DNA of 64,000 bases, from NCBI RefSeq assembly GCF_022605725.1, contig NC_065546.1:39800227-39864226 (forward strand), in the 5' to 3' direction. Position 1 is the first letter of the stretch, and each line of letters begins with the position of its first letter. Shown in pieces: positions 11,641 through 22,136 of the stretch. Source of the DNA: Anthonomus grandis grandis (Eukaryota; Arthropoda; Insecta; Coleoptera; Curculionidae). Both the position numbers and the translations under genes were made by a program. Under the pieces are notes generated by a model. It was given only the letters and a program-made list of their open reading frames with translations. It had not been told where the DNA came from and searched no databases.

Positions 11641-12860
11641 GAGTTTGGCTGTTTTCTGTCTCTTTTTTAAGTTCTTTGTGTTAGCAACACTTGCAGCCTC
11701 AGAAACGTCAAGAATTTTTGTTGTTTTAAGTCCAAAAGAAAAAAGCGGTAAAGTGGAAGGAATTACGCGGGATAAACCGGCATCGTTCTTGCAGTTTTTC
11801 GTATAGAAGAAATAGTATCTGGTGGAATTATATAGTGAACTTAGTTATTATTCCACGAAATTAAATGCTTAAGGAGGATTCAAATGTTAGCGTTAATATC
11901 AGTTAGTTTCAGTTTGTAAATCTACATTGGTGAGTTATTTTTTAATTGATTTAAGATTTAAGCGTTCTTCTTTAATGTTTTGTTTGTTTATTTAGAATGG
12001 TAGTGACCTTACAATAAAATGTTCCTTATATCTCAGTCATTTTATTAATTGCGTCTGCATCCCCAATATTTAACATTTTACTATGCATATGTAGTAAAAT
12101 TTAGCGTATACAGACGTATTCCTTAAAAGAAATCAAGCAAAAGATTCCTATGAATATATGTCCTAAACATCTTAGATCAACCCACTAGTACACAACCCAC
12201 AGTATCGTAAAGTTAAAAAAATATTTACTTTTTTCGATAAATTTCATACATCTCTACATGTATTCAATTAGGAAAAGCTTTAAAAAAATGCCAAAAATAG
12301 AACTAAAAGTAATACTTGAGAAAGCTAATCAGATTTAGGCGTAATAGCTATCCACAATGATCCACAATGGCGAAAACTTACCTATAATAGAAACCAGATA
12401 CGTTTTAAAAGAAACAAAGAATTCAATAATATTTTTCATCACAAGTAAAACCTGTGGCGTTTTCTTTTAAAAAAGTATTCAGTTCAAAACCCGCATGAAC
12501 GCCCACGCCAAATATAAAAATGTGAATTATGTATAGGAAAAGCGCTATGGATGCTTAGAAGCTGCGTACCAATTTTCGGAAAAAAATATCTACAGGGGTA
12601 TCAAATTTATAGAAAAAAAGCATGTTTTTTTCTTTCAACGTACATGGTGGTTCTGTAGTGTCAAATCTAAGACGTTTAGGTTAGGAGATATGTTCATAGG
12701 TACTTTTTTGCTTTTTCGCTCCTCACAAGATCTAATTATTGAGATAAAATGTCTTTTTATTTAAGTTTTTTATCTTATTCGATAGAATTAAATAAAGAAG
12801 TATTGACAAAATTAGCATAGTAATAAATTTAGTCTCTCTCCTAATACATACCAAGCAAGG
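11641..12860. other. AT-rich DNA without recognisable features
   Basis: Nothing beyond short chance ORFs; no terminal repeats or RNA genes seen. Confidence 0.3.
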
Positions 12861-13110
12861 ATGCGTCTATGAAAAGTTTGTTATTACAAAGGCTGATAAA
12901 GGCAACGGCGCAATTGTTATAACGAAAGAGTCAAGAAAGAAAATGAAGGACAATTTATGGAAGAAATGGCTAAAAACCAAAAAAAATTTCAATTAAAACT
13001 CCAAACCAAAATCTGGCTTATCGAACATTTATAAATCTAAATATAGTCCAGAAATCTTTTCTAGCGCATCAGCACCTAATTGAAAATTAACTAATTGGTA
13101 ACATACTATT
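12861..13110 (+). pseudogene. Penelope-like RT N-terminal scrap
   Basis: Translation in one frame gives FVITKADKGNGAIVITKESR, matching the (L)KADKGN.. .VV motif that opens Penelope-like reverse transcriptases; the element at 50.2 kb has FFLKADKGNCLIILKRDDY at the same place. Weaker similarity follows (IYKSKYSPEIFSSASAPN, cf. the PKIHK..PLRPIVS..NAP region). The fragment is about 250 bp. Confidence 0.55.
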
Positions 13111-14479
13111 CTGTAATGAGAATTTGTGAGTCATTAGTTTTTATATTTTTCCCTAATTTTATTTTTTTAGTTTATTGTACCTTTTTATGCAAAAGTATAA
13201 ATACATTTAAATAGCGTGTAGTAATTAAATAATTGATAAAATCAGATGATTTTCGATAAATCTCTCCCTAGTCTCCCTATATGCCAATTTTAGAAATCAT
13301 AATGCTGGAAAAGATTTTTTTATGTAATCAGCCAAACTGTACGGGAAAAATACAACTACCCTACAATCTAACAAATAATATAATAATTAAGAAAACAATG
13401 TTTTAGCTATATAAAAAAAAACTTTATCGTTTCATATTATTAAAACATAAAATTTAATGGCAGTTTCTGAGTTTTCCAAAATGCATATAGCCGAGTGGTA
13501 AGGAAAATCGCGTAACAAAATACCCAATCCCGCACTAATTTTAGAGGCTTTTAAAATAAATGTTGTTTGTGAAATAAAATGTATGTTTTAACTAAATGGG
13601 TGCGTCGTAAATATGATTTCTTTTGGGCTATAATACATTTTCTGGCATATAAATTCTATATTTATGCATTGAAATGCATAATAAACCATATCATTTCTAT
13701 CACGATCATTCACATCCACATGGATTTAATGAATTAGGGAAATATAAAAATAATTTTAAAAAATAAAATATTAAAACAAAAACCAAAATCTCTATAAGTA
13801 AAGAACAGAAATTAAATTATTAAATTAATAAAATCTACAAATATGTACTTAATTATTATTGTTTTAAATTTTTGCTAAATATTAAATATTTGCTGTCTTT
13901 TATAATAAAATTGTCTATAAAAAATACAATCTTAAAACAAAAGCTTAACTTAAACAAATTAAACTTAAATACTAATTGAAATTTTATCCTCAGTTTTCAT
14001 AAGTGAGTACTCACTCTTAATCAGAGTCTTAAGAGAAGTGGGTGCACCAAAAAATAATGATTTTATTTTGAGTGGTGAACAATTTTGAAAATCACTGCGC
14101 TGAGTCACTCCATAGCTATTTAGAACACGGCAATTCAGCATACCTATATTTTTCATTTTGGCAAACTTGACGTAAAAATATGTGATAGGTTCAATTAAAC
14201 TTGAGATCTTATAAAATAAATATTTATATTAATTTAGTAAATAAAAATAAATTTATAAAATTTCAAAACTTTTATAGTAACAATTAGTTTTAATACTATA
14301 AGTAAAATTATTAATTTTACTATTAGGTTTAAGCTATACCAGAAAGCCATAAATATATTGTTCTTGCTTTATTTTATTAAAATTATAGTTAATCATAATA
14401 AAACTCACCAAAATTAAAAAATTTCTCGAAAAAAAAATTAGTAAAACACACTCAAGTTGAAACAAGAATCTGAATAAAG
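13111..14479. other. AT-rich DNA without recognisable features
   Basis: Long A/T runs and no ORF with detectable family similarity. Confidence 0.3.
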
Positions 14480-14690
14480 CGATTTCGAAAAGCAGACGGC
14501 CGGTCGTTGACTAAACCGTCGTGACCGGGGGTATTCAGGAAAACGGTGATTTGCGCATGCCAGACATAAGCGAAGCCTGGATAAACGAGATACCGGGAAA
14601 ATAAGGATCGCCGCGAGCCCGCTATTTTCGATGAATTTACGAGTTTTTGGCCGCGGGCCCATTATTATTCGCCATTTAGTTCGCTGGATT
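14480..14690. other. GC-rich island in AT-rich surroundings
   Basis: A block of about 200 bp, visibly richer in G+C and CpG than anything around it (for example GACGGCCGGTCG and GGCCGCGGGCCC), containing TTGCGCATGCC, which resembles an NRF1-type site. A 74-codon minus-strand ORF crosses it with no known motif. It could be a promoter or CpG-like island of an unseen gene, or a remnant of a GC-rich element. Confidence 0.35.
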
Positions 14691-15099
14691 GCCTTTGGTT
14701 TACCGTTAAGTCTGGATTAAGTTTTTTAGGAAAATTAACTTTTTATTTCCTGGGATTTTTCAGTTTCAAGCAAATACATAAAAAAATATTATAAAAACGG
14801 TAAAGAAGCTTTAAAAAGGGAATTACGGCTCAAAATGTCCCTATTACAAAGCATAAAATAAAAAAATCATCATTTAGATTAAAAAAAACCTGTAGAGTTT
14901 TGTACTCATACAGGGTGTTTCACTAAGCATGGATCACGGGTGTATTTCTGGAATTGACAATCACTATCTTACACATTATAAAAGTGTTTTTTTTACATTA
15001 TAAAAAAATTACTAAATATTATTTAATAATTTTAAGTAATTATTACTAAATATTACTATTATAGAAAATCTTACCTTAAAAATAAGTTTTACAACTCAA
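14691..15099. other. AT-rich DNA with an isolated transposon-end-like motif
   Basis: At 14909-14932 the sequence TACAGGGTGTTTCACTAAG resembles the outer end of CAGGGTGT-type mariner elements, but no matching inverted partner was found nearby. Confidence 0.3.
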
Positions 15100-15291
15100 C
15101 ATTTCCAACAACACATTTCCAAAGAAAAATGGGCTGAACTGCAAAAACTTAATCCTAAGTCTAATAATAATGATAATAACATTCCATCGGCTTTATCTGA
15201 AGATCTCAAAAAAATAAATTAATTTTTTATTAATCAATCAAACTCTACATGCCCTTTAGACAATACCTTAATTCAGACCTACAATACCCAT
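15100..15291 (+). pseudogene. LINE ORF2 linker, left of the BEL insertion
   Basis: One frame reads QQHISKEKWAELQKL, then NIPSALSEDLKKIN and FFINQSN, typical of the stretch between endonuclease and RT in LINEs (construction of NxLWxxLKxL..P..IN.FF). It ends at the CCCAT target duplication of the BEL element and continues on the other side at 22137, with a frame change. An earlier part may extend to about 15060. Confidence 0.6.
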
Positions 15292-15659
15292 TGTTAAGAA
15301 AATTTGCTACTTTAAATAATATTTAAGTTTAATACATTTTTGACCGTACGAAAACTCCTTCTTCTTGCGAAAAGAGCTAGACGGTTTTCCGAGTATCTTC
15401 TTCCCGGCTTGAAAAATAATATTTTGTACGTATTTGGTTAGTTAGTTAAGTTTTGGTTGTCGATTAGTATTCGTTGCGATGACATAAGTTTAAGTCCGTG
15501 GCCGTCGTTTATTGTAACGATATTTTATATCAGCAGAATTTACCATTTTATGTGTTTAATACCGTGATAAATGTTAATTGAACCAGTGATGTACAGTCTG
15601 TGTTTTTAACGAAATAAAAATCCGATTAAGATAAATTTGAGTCGCTTTTATTTCAAACA
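15292..15659 (+). repeat. 5' LTR of the BEL/Pao element
   Basis: 368 bp, TGTTAAGAAA at the start and TTTATTTCAAACA at the end; identical by eye to 21769-22136. AATAAA-like AAATAAAAAT lies near its 3' end (15614) as a possible polyadenylation signal. Confidence 0.96.
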
Positions 15660-15663
15660 TTTT

Positions 15664-15681
15664 TGGTCTTCGAGCTCGGAT
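15664..15681 (+). promoter_or_regulatory. Primer-binding site, tRNA-Tyr-like
   Basis: Four bases after the LTR begins TGGTCTTCGAGCTCGGAT. It resembles the complement of the 3' end of insect tRNA-Tyr as I remember it (CCA preceded by GGCTCGAAGGA), with one base lacking in the acceptor part and one extra further in. The match is from memory and imperfect. Confidence 0.5.
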
Positions 15682-16251
15682 TTTTGGTTTTTGGGTCCTT
15701 CCATGTGAACTTTTAGTGTTTTCGTGCATGGTGTTGCACGATTGGTTCTTGGATAAAACGGTATAAATTGGTAAACACAATTTGGGGATTGGAAAGTGAA
15801 TTTGATGTGTGAATTCCAGTGTGGACTTTCCAATCGTAAATAGTCAGGCCCGGACTTGGAATTTGTTTAATTTGGGAATTTGTCTATTGTGAGAGGCAAG
15901 TTACAAATAGCTGGCTTATTAAGCGTTTTGCTGTGGATACTAAACGCGCTGTGAAGAGCTGTACGCTATTTGAAGGGTTTATTTGTGGGAACCCAGGAGG
16001 TGTTGGTAGCTGGTGCTGGTGGCCTTATTCCTTATTGTGTGGGCTCTTAAGCGGCAAGTGGCTTAAAAAAGTGGACTTTTTTGGACAGTGCTTCGTAGTG
16101 TGGAGTGCGGCAAGTAAAATTTGGTGAAAAATAGTAAAGAACAGGTAACATAGGTTAAGAATTTTGTGGCTTCTATATTACTATAAATTTTGTTGCATAT
16201 TTGTGTTTGCGTTACGTATTAGGATACAGGGCTTTTATATAAAATTGTACA
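15682..16251 (+). other. BEL/Pao leader with short upstream ORF
   Basis: An untranslated leader of about 570 bp between primer-binding site and the main start codon. A 64-codon ORF (15933-16127) has no family similarity and is probably incidental, though it could affect initiation downstream. Confidence 0.5.
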
Positions 16252-19200
16252 ATGGAGGAAGAGCTTAAATTGTTAATTAAAAAGCGAGGGGCTGTGAAGG
16301 GGCGAATCACTCTTTTCAGAAAATATTTGGCAGAAATTGAGGATAAAGTTTCTAATTTGGGGGAAAATGAGCTTTTAGATGAAACCCTTTTTATAGAGTT
16401 AGAAACTAGATGTAATAAAATTGAGGAAATCTTTGGGGAGTTTGAGGGTTATCAAACTGAGATAGAATTAAATTCTAATGAAGAAGATTTTGAATTGAGG
16501 CTTAGTGAGAGGGATGCTTTTGAAAATGATTATTTTAAAGCGGTGAGTAGGGCAAAAAAGATATTAAAATCTCGTAAGGACGGAGATAATAAAAGCGATA
16601 TTTCGAGTGTATCTGAGGCACCCTCAAACATGAATTCTGGGGCAAGTTTAAATGTGAACAACGCGGTTCGCAATGTGGTTACGGAAAATCTTTCAAATAG
16701 TGTTAAATTACCGTTAATTTATATTCCAACTTTTGATGGGTCTTATAATAAATGGCTGAAATTTAAAGACACATTTGAGAGTTTAATCCATAAAAATCAA
16801 GGTATAAGTGAAGTACAGAAATTTCATTATTTGAGGGCGCAGTTATTGGGGTCTGCTAAGCAAGTAATCGAATCTATTGAGTTTAGCGCCGTAAATTACA
16901 ACATAGCGTGGGAGTCATTATGTAAAAGATTCAATAATAAAAGAATACTTATCCAAAACCACATTTCGGGAATTTTTGAGGTTTCTCCTTTGCGACATGA
17001 GTCTTCTGAGGGCTTGAGAAACTTGTGTGATACGGTGTCGAAACATTTGCGGGCATTAGAAAATTTGGGTAGACCGGTGCAATCTTGGGATGATTTAATA
17101 ATTCATCATTTAGCCTCTAAGTTAGATCGTATTAGTTTAAAAGAGTGGGAGAGCCTTAAGGTTAAAAATGAAACTCCTTTGTTGTCAGATTTTAAAGAGT
17201 TTATTAAAGGTAGGGCTGATCTGTTGGAAACTCTAGAACATTCTAGGAGTCCCAAGGTAGAGAAAGATCACATTTCAGGTAACTGGCGTAAACCCAAGGA
17301 ACAAAAGGCATTTTTAAGCGTTGGTAAGAAGTGTCCAGTGTGTAAAGACCTTCACGAACTGGTAAATTGCAAAAGGTTTTTGAATTTCCCTGTTCCAATT
17401 CGAGTTAGTATTGTAAAAAGAAATAGGCTTTGTATGTGCTGCTTTTCCTCTAATCATTTTAGTATGAAGTGTACTGCACCTAAGTGTGCAAAATGTAGTA
17501 TGGATCATCATACATTATTACACTACTCTAGGGCCTCCTTAGAGGGGAGTAGTGCTCAGGTAAATAAGGGCCAGGAAGTTGTTGTTAGTACTACGAGTGG
17601 AGGTACAGAGCAGACTAGTATCACTATGTCTACGAGTAGCGGTAAAAATTGTGGGTATCGCGGCCAACAGGTTTTGCTCTCAACAGCGGTGGTCAAGGTT
17701 AAGGATGTCTATGGTGAACTACATGAATGCAGGGCTTTATTGGATTCGGGTTCGATGAGCAACTTTCTGACGGAAAAGATGTATAACAGGTTAGGGTTGC
17801 AGGGTAAACCAGTCGACGTTTCTGTGGTAGGGATTAGTCAAAGCGCATGCAATGTAAAAAAAAGGTGTGAGGTTGAATTTTTGTCTAGTTTGGGTAACTT
17901 TAAGGCTTCAATCTCATGTTTAATAATTCCGAGCATAAGTGAGGAACTTCCACTTTATGAGGTCAATTTGAAGGCACTGAATATCCCTGGAAATATTCAG
18001 CTGGCAAATCCAGGCTTCCATATCCCAGAAGAGATTGATATGCTGATTGGGGCTGGATTTTTTTGGAAACTCGTGCGAGATGGGCAAATATCGTTGGGCA
18101 ATGGTATGCCATGCCTCCAAAATACATGTTTGGGTTGGATTATTTCTGGAGAGTTCCAAAATAATATATCTGGTGGGAAAAATTCTAAAACTATTTGTAA
18201 TTTTGCAATGGATTTGGATGTGCAAAATCAGTTGCAAAAGTTTTGGCAATGGGAGGAGCCAGGAATGGCAAAAAATGAGAATTTGTCTTCTGAGGAGGTA
18301 ATGTGTGAAAATTTATTTGTTTCTACAACTTCTCGTGGTGAGGATGGTCGATTTGTGGTGACTATTCCTTTGAAAGATTCTGTAGATAAACTTGGAGATT
18401 CAAGGCAGATGGCTTTGCAAAGATTATTTTCCTTAGAAAGAAGGTTTCAAAAAAGTGAGTCGTTGCGTAAGCAATATGGCGAATATATGGCCGAATATGA
18501 AAGAGTGGGCCACATGACTAAGACTAGTGATTTTCAGGAGGATGAGGTGTCTTTCTTTCTTCCACATCATGGAGTGATTAAAGAGGACAGCTCTACAACA
18601 AAATTAAGAGTTGTGTATGATGGGTCGGCACAGTCAAGCAGTGGCGTCTCCATTAATGACTTACAATACATTGGACCTAAAATACAGGATAATCTGTTGT
18701 CGATTCTGTTACGATTTAGGCAAAACAAGGTGGCATTTTGCGCAGATATTGCGAAAATGTACAGGCAGATTTGGTTGAGGGATGATCAGAGGTCATTACA
18801 AAGGGTCTTGTGGCGAAATGATCCATCTGAAGAGGTTGAGATCTATGATTTAAACACGGTGGTTTTTAGTTTAACATCTAGCCCTTTTTTAGCCGTCAGG
18901 TGTCTAAAGCAGCTTGCGTTGGACTACCAGGCAAGTCATCCGAATGCTTGTAGAATGATTAATGCTGATTTTTACGTGGATGATCTTATTTCCGGTTCGT
19001 CATCTCTAGAAGAGGCAATAGAGGTGTGTAAAGAGACTTCTAGTATTTTAATATCAGCAGGTTTCGAGTTAAGAAAGTTTTGCTCCAATAACAAGGTTTT
19101 TTTGAGTCAGATGGGTCCAGATAATCCAGATATAGAAAGGCATAATGTTGTGTTGGATCTAGGTGAAGGTGAAAAAACCAAAACATTAGGACTATTTTGG

Positions 19201-21552
19201 AACTGTTCTTTAGACGTTTTTACGTATAAAATTGGATCTTCGTTGAATAATGATGTGATAAGTAAAAGAAAAATACTCTCTGACATCGCTCAGATATTTG
19301 ACCCGTTGGGTTTGCTAAGTGCTAGTATCATAATTCCTAAAATCATCTTACAGAAACTGTGGTTGCTTAAATTGTCGTGGGATGATGAAATTCCAATAGA
19401 GTTAAGGAATGAGTGGTTAAGGTTTAAAAGTGAAATGTTGGAATTTAATAGTCTTTTAATTCCCAGATTTGTGTCATGTGAAAATCCAAAAAGAATGGAA
19501 TTACATGGGTTTCCTGATGCAAGTCAAAATGCATTTGGGGCTTGCGTCTATATCAGAATCGTTGACAGTTTAGGTTGTTTGCAGGTTAAATTACTATGTG
19601 CTAAAAGTAGAGTGGCACCAATAAAGGCTTTAACTATACCAAAATTGGAACTGTCAGCTGCATTATTACTCTCAAAACTGGTTCAGGAGGTTTTAGAATC
19701 AAAGGTGCTACATTTTGATGAAATGATTTTATGGTGTGATTCAACTGTAGTGTTAAGTTGGATTAGGTCGCCGGCAAATCAGTTTAATCAGTTCGTATCA
19801 AATCGAGTGGCTCAGATACAAACTTTGGTAGATTGTGACAAATGGCGATATGTAAAATCTGAAGATAACCCAGCTGATCTGGTGTCCAGGGGTGTCTTTC
19901 CATCTAAGTTAAAAAACAACAAGATGTGGTTTAATGGTCCTGATTGGTTGGGACAGTTGGAATATTTTGTTAAAGATGTAGAAATTGTGAGTTTGGATAA
20001 ACTTCCAGAAACCAGAAAAAAGATCAAGGCTCATGTTTGTGTTGAGAATATTCCCTTTGAGCTACTTAATAAGGTTTCAGATTTTGATAAATTAAAGAGG
20101 ATTTTTGCTTGGTGTAAAAGATTTGTGGATAACTGTAGGAGCAATAAACTTGGGAAATTGCGTCGTTTTGGAGAGTTATCTGTGGACGAATTAAGAAATT
20201 CTGAGAGGGAATTAGTGAAAATTGCTCAAAGTGAAAGTTTTTCTAAGGAGTTGGCTGTTCTAAAGAAAGGTCAATTCATAAAAAAAGGTAAATTGTCAGG
20301 GTTAAATGCTTTTCTTGACAAAGATGGTATTTTGAGAGTCGGTGGTAGGTTGATGTTGTCAGGTTTTGAGTATGACAAGAAGTTTCCTGCCCTATTAAGT
20401 AGTAAACATATTTTATCCAGGCTAATTGTGAGGCACGAACATAAAATATTGCTACATGCTGGTCCTCAGATGGTATTGAGCTCCATAAGAGAAAGGTATT
20501 GGCCTATTGGGGGGAGAAATTTAATAAAGAAAATAATTTACGAGTGTGTGGTATGTGCGCGAGTTAAGCCGTTATCTCTTGGAATTCAAATGGGAAATCT
20601 TCCAAAATCACGTTTAACGATTCAGCCTCCTTTTAATATTACAGGGGTGGACTTTGCGGGGCCGTTTAATCTAAAGATTGCACAAGGTCGCGGTAATAGA
20701 TTATATAAGGGTTATATATGTTTATTTGTGTGTTTCACGACACGTGCCATACACTTAGAAGTTGTCACAAGTTTGTCAACAGAGGCTTTTATAGCCACAC
20801 TTAGAAGGTTTGTCTCGCGTAGGGGAAAACTAAGTGAAATTCACTCTGACAATGGTAAAAACTTTTTGGGAGCCTCTTCAAAATTAAAAGAATTTGGTCA
20901 TTTTTTAGAGGATTATCAATCTAAATTGGAAGGGTTGGTCAAAGATGAGGGTATAGAATGGCATTTCATTCCTGCCTACTCGCCTCATTTTGGAGGCCTT
21001 TGGGAGGCAGGCGTCAAAACTGTCAAATATCATTTAAAAAGGGTGGTTGGCAATCATAATTTAAGTTATGAAGACTTTACAACGATTTTGTGTCAAATAG
21101 AGGCCATTGTCAATTCACGTCCTTTAACTCCGATGTCATCTGATCCTCGCGATCTGGATGTAATTACCCCTGCGCATTTTTTAATAGGTAGGCGGCTTAC
21201 CTCGGTACCTGATAAGAACTTACTTAGTGTTAGTGAAAACAGGTTAGCGCGTTTTGAAAAGCTGCAACAAATGCAGCAGAGCTTTTGGTCTAGGTGGTGT
21301 AAGGAATATGTGGCTGAACTTCAAAATCGTGTCAAGTGGAAGCACAGTAAGGACAAGTTAAAGGAGGGTGACTTGGTTTTGATCAAGGAGGACAATATTC
21401 CACCTTTGGATTGGCGAATGGGACGGGTATTACGACTTTATCCAGGTGTCGATGGAACCAGTCGTGTTGCAACTCTTAAAACTTTACGTGGTGAAGTTAC
21501 TCGTTCTTTTTCTAAGTTGTGTCCGCTTCCAATCGAAGCAGATATTAAATAA
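16252..21552 (+). CDS. BEL/Pao Gag-Pol polyprotein, intact (1766 aa)
   Basis: One uninterrupted frame, as is usual for BEL/Pao elements. Domain order: coiled N-terminus; Gag-like DUF1759 region (about 153-310, opening PLIYIPTFDGSYNKW); Cys/His zinc-binding clusters (Cys361 to His424); aspartic protease with DSG at 498-500; reverse transcriptase (Asp832 in CADIAKMYRQ, YVDD at 908-911); RNase H region with GFPDAS around 1086-1091; integrase with HHCC zinc residues His1397, His1402, Cys1432, Cys1435 and DDE residues Asp1467 (GVDFAGPF), Asp1533 (HSDNGKNF) and probably Glu1585 (FGGLWEAG); and a C-terminal DUF5641-like tail. All catalytic motifs look intact. It makes the particle protein and enzymes for reverse transcription and integration. 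The start at 16252 is the first ATG giving the full frame. There is no envelope gene. Confidence 0.96.
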   Translation: MEEELKLLIKKRGAVKGRITLFRKYLAEIEDKVSNLGENELLDETLFIELETRCNKIEEIFGEFEGYQTEIELNSNEEDFELRLSERDAFENDYFKAVSRAKKILKSRKDGDNKSDISSVSEAPSNMNSGASLNVNNAVRNVVTENLSNSVKLPLIYIPTFDGSYNKWLKFKDTFESLIHKNQGISEVQKFHYLRAQLLGSAKQVIESIEFSAVNYNIAWESLCKRFNNKRILIQNHISGIFEVSPLRHESSEGLRNLCDTVSKHLRALENLGRPVQSWDDLIIHHLASKLDRISLKEWESLKVKNETPLLSDFKEFIKGRADLLETLEHSRSPKVEKDHISGNWRKPKEQKAFLSVGKKCPVCKDLHELVNCKRFLNFPVPIRVSIVKRNRLCMCCFSSNHFSMKCTAPKCAKCSMDHHTLLHYSRASLEGSSAQVNKGQEVVVSTTSGGTEQTSITMSTSSGKNCGYRGQQVLLSTAVVKVKDVYGELHECRALLDSGSMSNFLTEKMYNRLGLQGKPVDVSVVGISQSACNVKKRCEVEFLSSLGNFKASISCLIIPSISEELPLYEVNLKALNIPGNIQLANPGFHIPEEIDMLIGAGFFWKLVRDGQISLGNGMPCLQNTCLGWIISGEFQNNISGGKNSKTICNFAMDLDVQNQLQKFWQWEEPGMAKNENLSSEEVMCENLFVSTTSRGEDGRFVVTIPLKDSVDKLGDSRQMALQRLFSLERRFQKSESLRKQYGEYMAEYERVGHMTKTSDFQEDEVSFFLPHHGVIKEDSSTTKLRVVYDGSAQSSSGVSINDLQYIGPKIQDNLLSILLRFRQNKVAFCADIAKMYRQIWLRDDQRSLQRVLWRNDPSEEVEIYDLNTVVFSLTSSPFLAVRCLKQLALDYQASHPNACRMINADFYVDDLISGSSSLEEAIEVCKETSSILISAGFELRKFCSNNKVFLSQMGPDNPDIERHNVVLDLGEGEKTKTLGLFWNCSLDVFTYKIGSSLNNDVISKRKILSDIAQIFDPLGLLSASIIIPKIILQKLWLLKLSWDDEIPIELRNEWLRFKSEMLEFNSLLIPRFVSCENPKRMELHGFPDASQNAFGACVYIRIVDSLGCLQVKLLCAKSRVAPIKALTIPKLELSAALLLSKLVQEVLESKVLHFDEMILWCDSTVVLSWIRSPANQFNQFVSNRVAQIQTLVDCDKWRYVKSEDNPADLVSRGVFPSKLKNNKMWFNGPDWLGQLEYFVKDVEIVSLDKLPETRKKIKAHVCVENIPFELLNKVSDFDKLKRIFAWCKRFVDNCRSNKLGKLRRFGELSVDELRNSERELVKIAQSESFSKELAVLKKGQFIKKGKLSGLNAFLDKDGILRVGGRLMLSGFEYDKKFPALLSSKHILSRLIVRHEHKILLHAGPQMVLSSIRERYWPIGGRNLIKKIIYECVVCARVKPLSLGIQMGNLPKSRLTIQPPFNITGVDFAGPFNLKIAQGRGNRLYKGYICLFVCFTTRAIHLEVVTSLSTEAFIATLRRFVSRRGKLSEIHSDNGKNFLGASSKLKEFGHFLEDYQSKLEGLVKDEGIEWHFIPAYSPHFGGLWEAGVKTVKYHLKRVVGNHNLSYEDFTTILCQIEAIVNSRPLTPMSSDPRDLDVITPAHFLIGRRLTSVPDKNLLSVSENRLARFEKLQQMQQSFWSRWCKEYVAELQNRVKWKHSKDKLKEGDLVLIKEDNIPPLDWRMGRVLRLYPGVDGTSRVATLKTLRGEVTRSFSKLCPLPIEADIK

Positions 21553-21755
21553 CGGGTGCGTGTTGTTTGTGTAATGTGTTAATTTTAATTTAATTACGTT
21601 TAGTTAGGTTTACAGTTGTTTTGAGACTATGTTAGTATATGTCAACATAGTCATGTTTGTAACTGTTTTATGTAAGAAGAAAGTAAGATATGTTAGGTGT
21701 TAGGGTTTATTATCTTACAAGTATTTTGTGGTTTGTTGAAAGTCTGGATTCTTTC

Positions 21756-21768
21756 AAGGCGGGGGGAA
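21756..21768 (+). promoter_or_regulatory. Polypurine tract of the BEL/Pao element
   Basis: AAGGCGGGGGGAA lies directly against the 3' LTR; this is the expected place and composition for plus-strand priming. One C interrupts the purine run. Confidence 0.8.
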
Positions 21769-22136
21769 TGTTAAGAAAATTTGCTACTTTAAATAATATT
21801 TAAGTTTAATACATTTTTGACCGTACGAAAACTCCTTCTTCTTGCGAAAAGAGCTAGACGGTTTTCCGAGTATCTTCTTCCCGGCTTGAAAAATAATATT
21901 TTGTACGTATTTGGTTAGTTAGTTAAGTTTTGGTTGTCGATTAGTATTCGTTGCGATGACATAAGTTTAAGTCCGTGGCCGTCGTTTATTGTAACGATAT
22001 TTTATATCAGCAGAATTTACCATTTTATGTGTTTAATACCGTGATAAATGTTAATTGAACCAGTGATGTACAGTCTGTGTTTTTAACGAAATAAAAATCC
22101 GATTAAGATAAATTTGAGTCGCTTTTATTTCAAACA
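21769..22136 (+). repeat. 3' LTR of the BEL/Pao element
   Basis: Identical by eye to the 5' LTR and the same length. Followed by the CCCAT duplication at 22137-22141. Confidence 0.96.

Larger units (their letters stand above)
15292..22136 (+). mobile_element. BEL/Pao LTR retrotransposon, complete
   Basis: Both LTRs are 368 bp, start TG and end CA, and appear identical base for base. The element is flanked by the 5-bp duplication CCCAT (15287-15291 and 22137-22141). A primer-binding site, a purine tract and a single uninterrupted polyprotein gene are all present in the expected order. Complete structure and identical LTRs imply a recent insertion. It sits in the RT region of an older LINE on the same strand. 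Confidence 0.97.

Noticed and set aside
14438..14662. 74-codon minus-strand ORF in the GC-rich island
   Set aside because: Arg/Ser/Pro-rich translation without family similarity; probably a by-product of base composition.
15933..16127. 64-codon ORF in the BEL leader as a separate gene
   Set aside because: No similarity to Gag or accessory proteins; lies in the untranslated leader.
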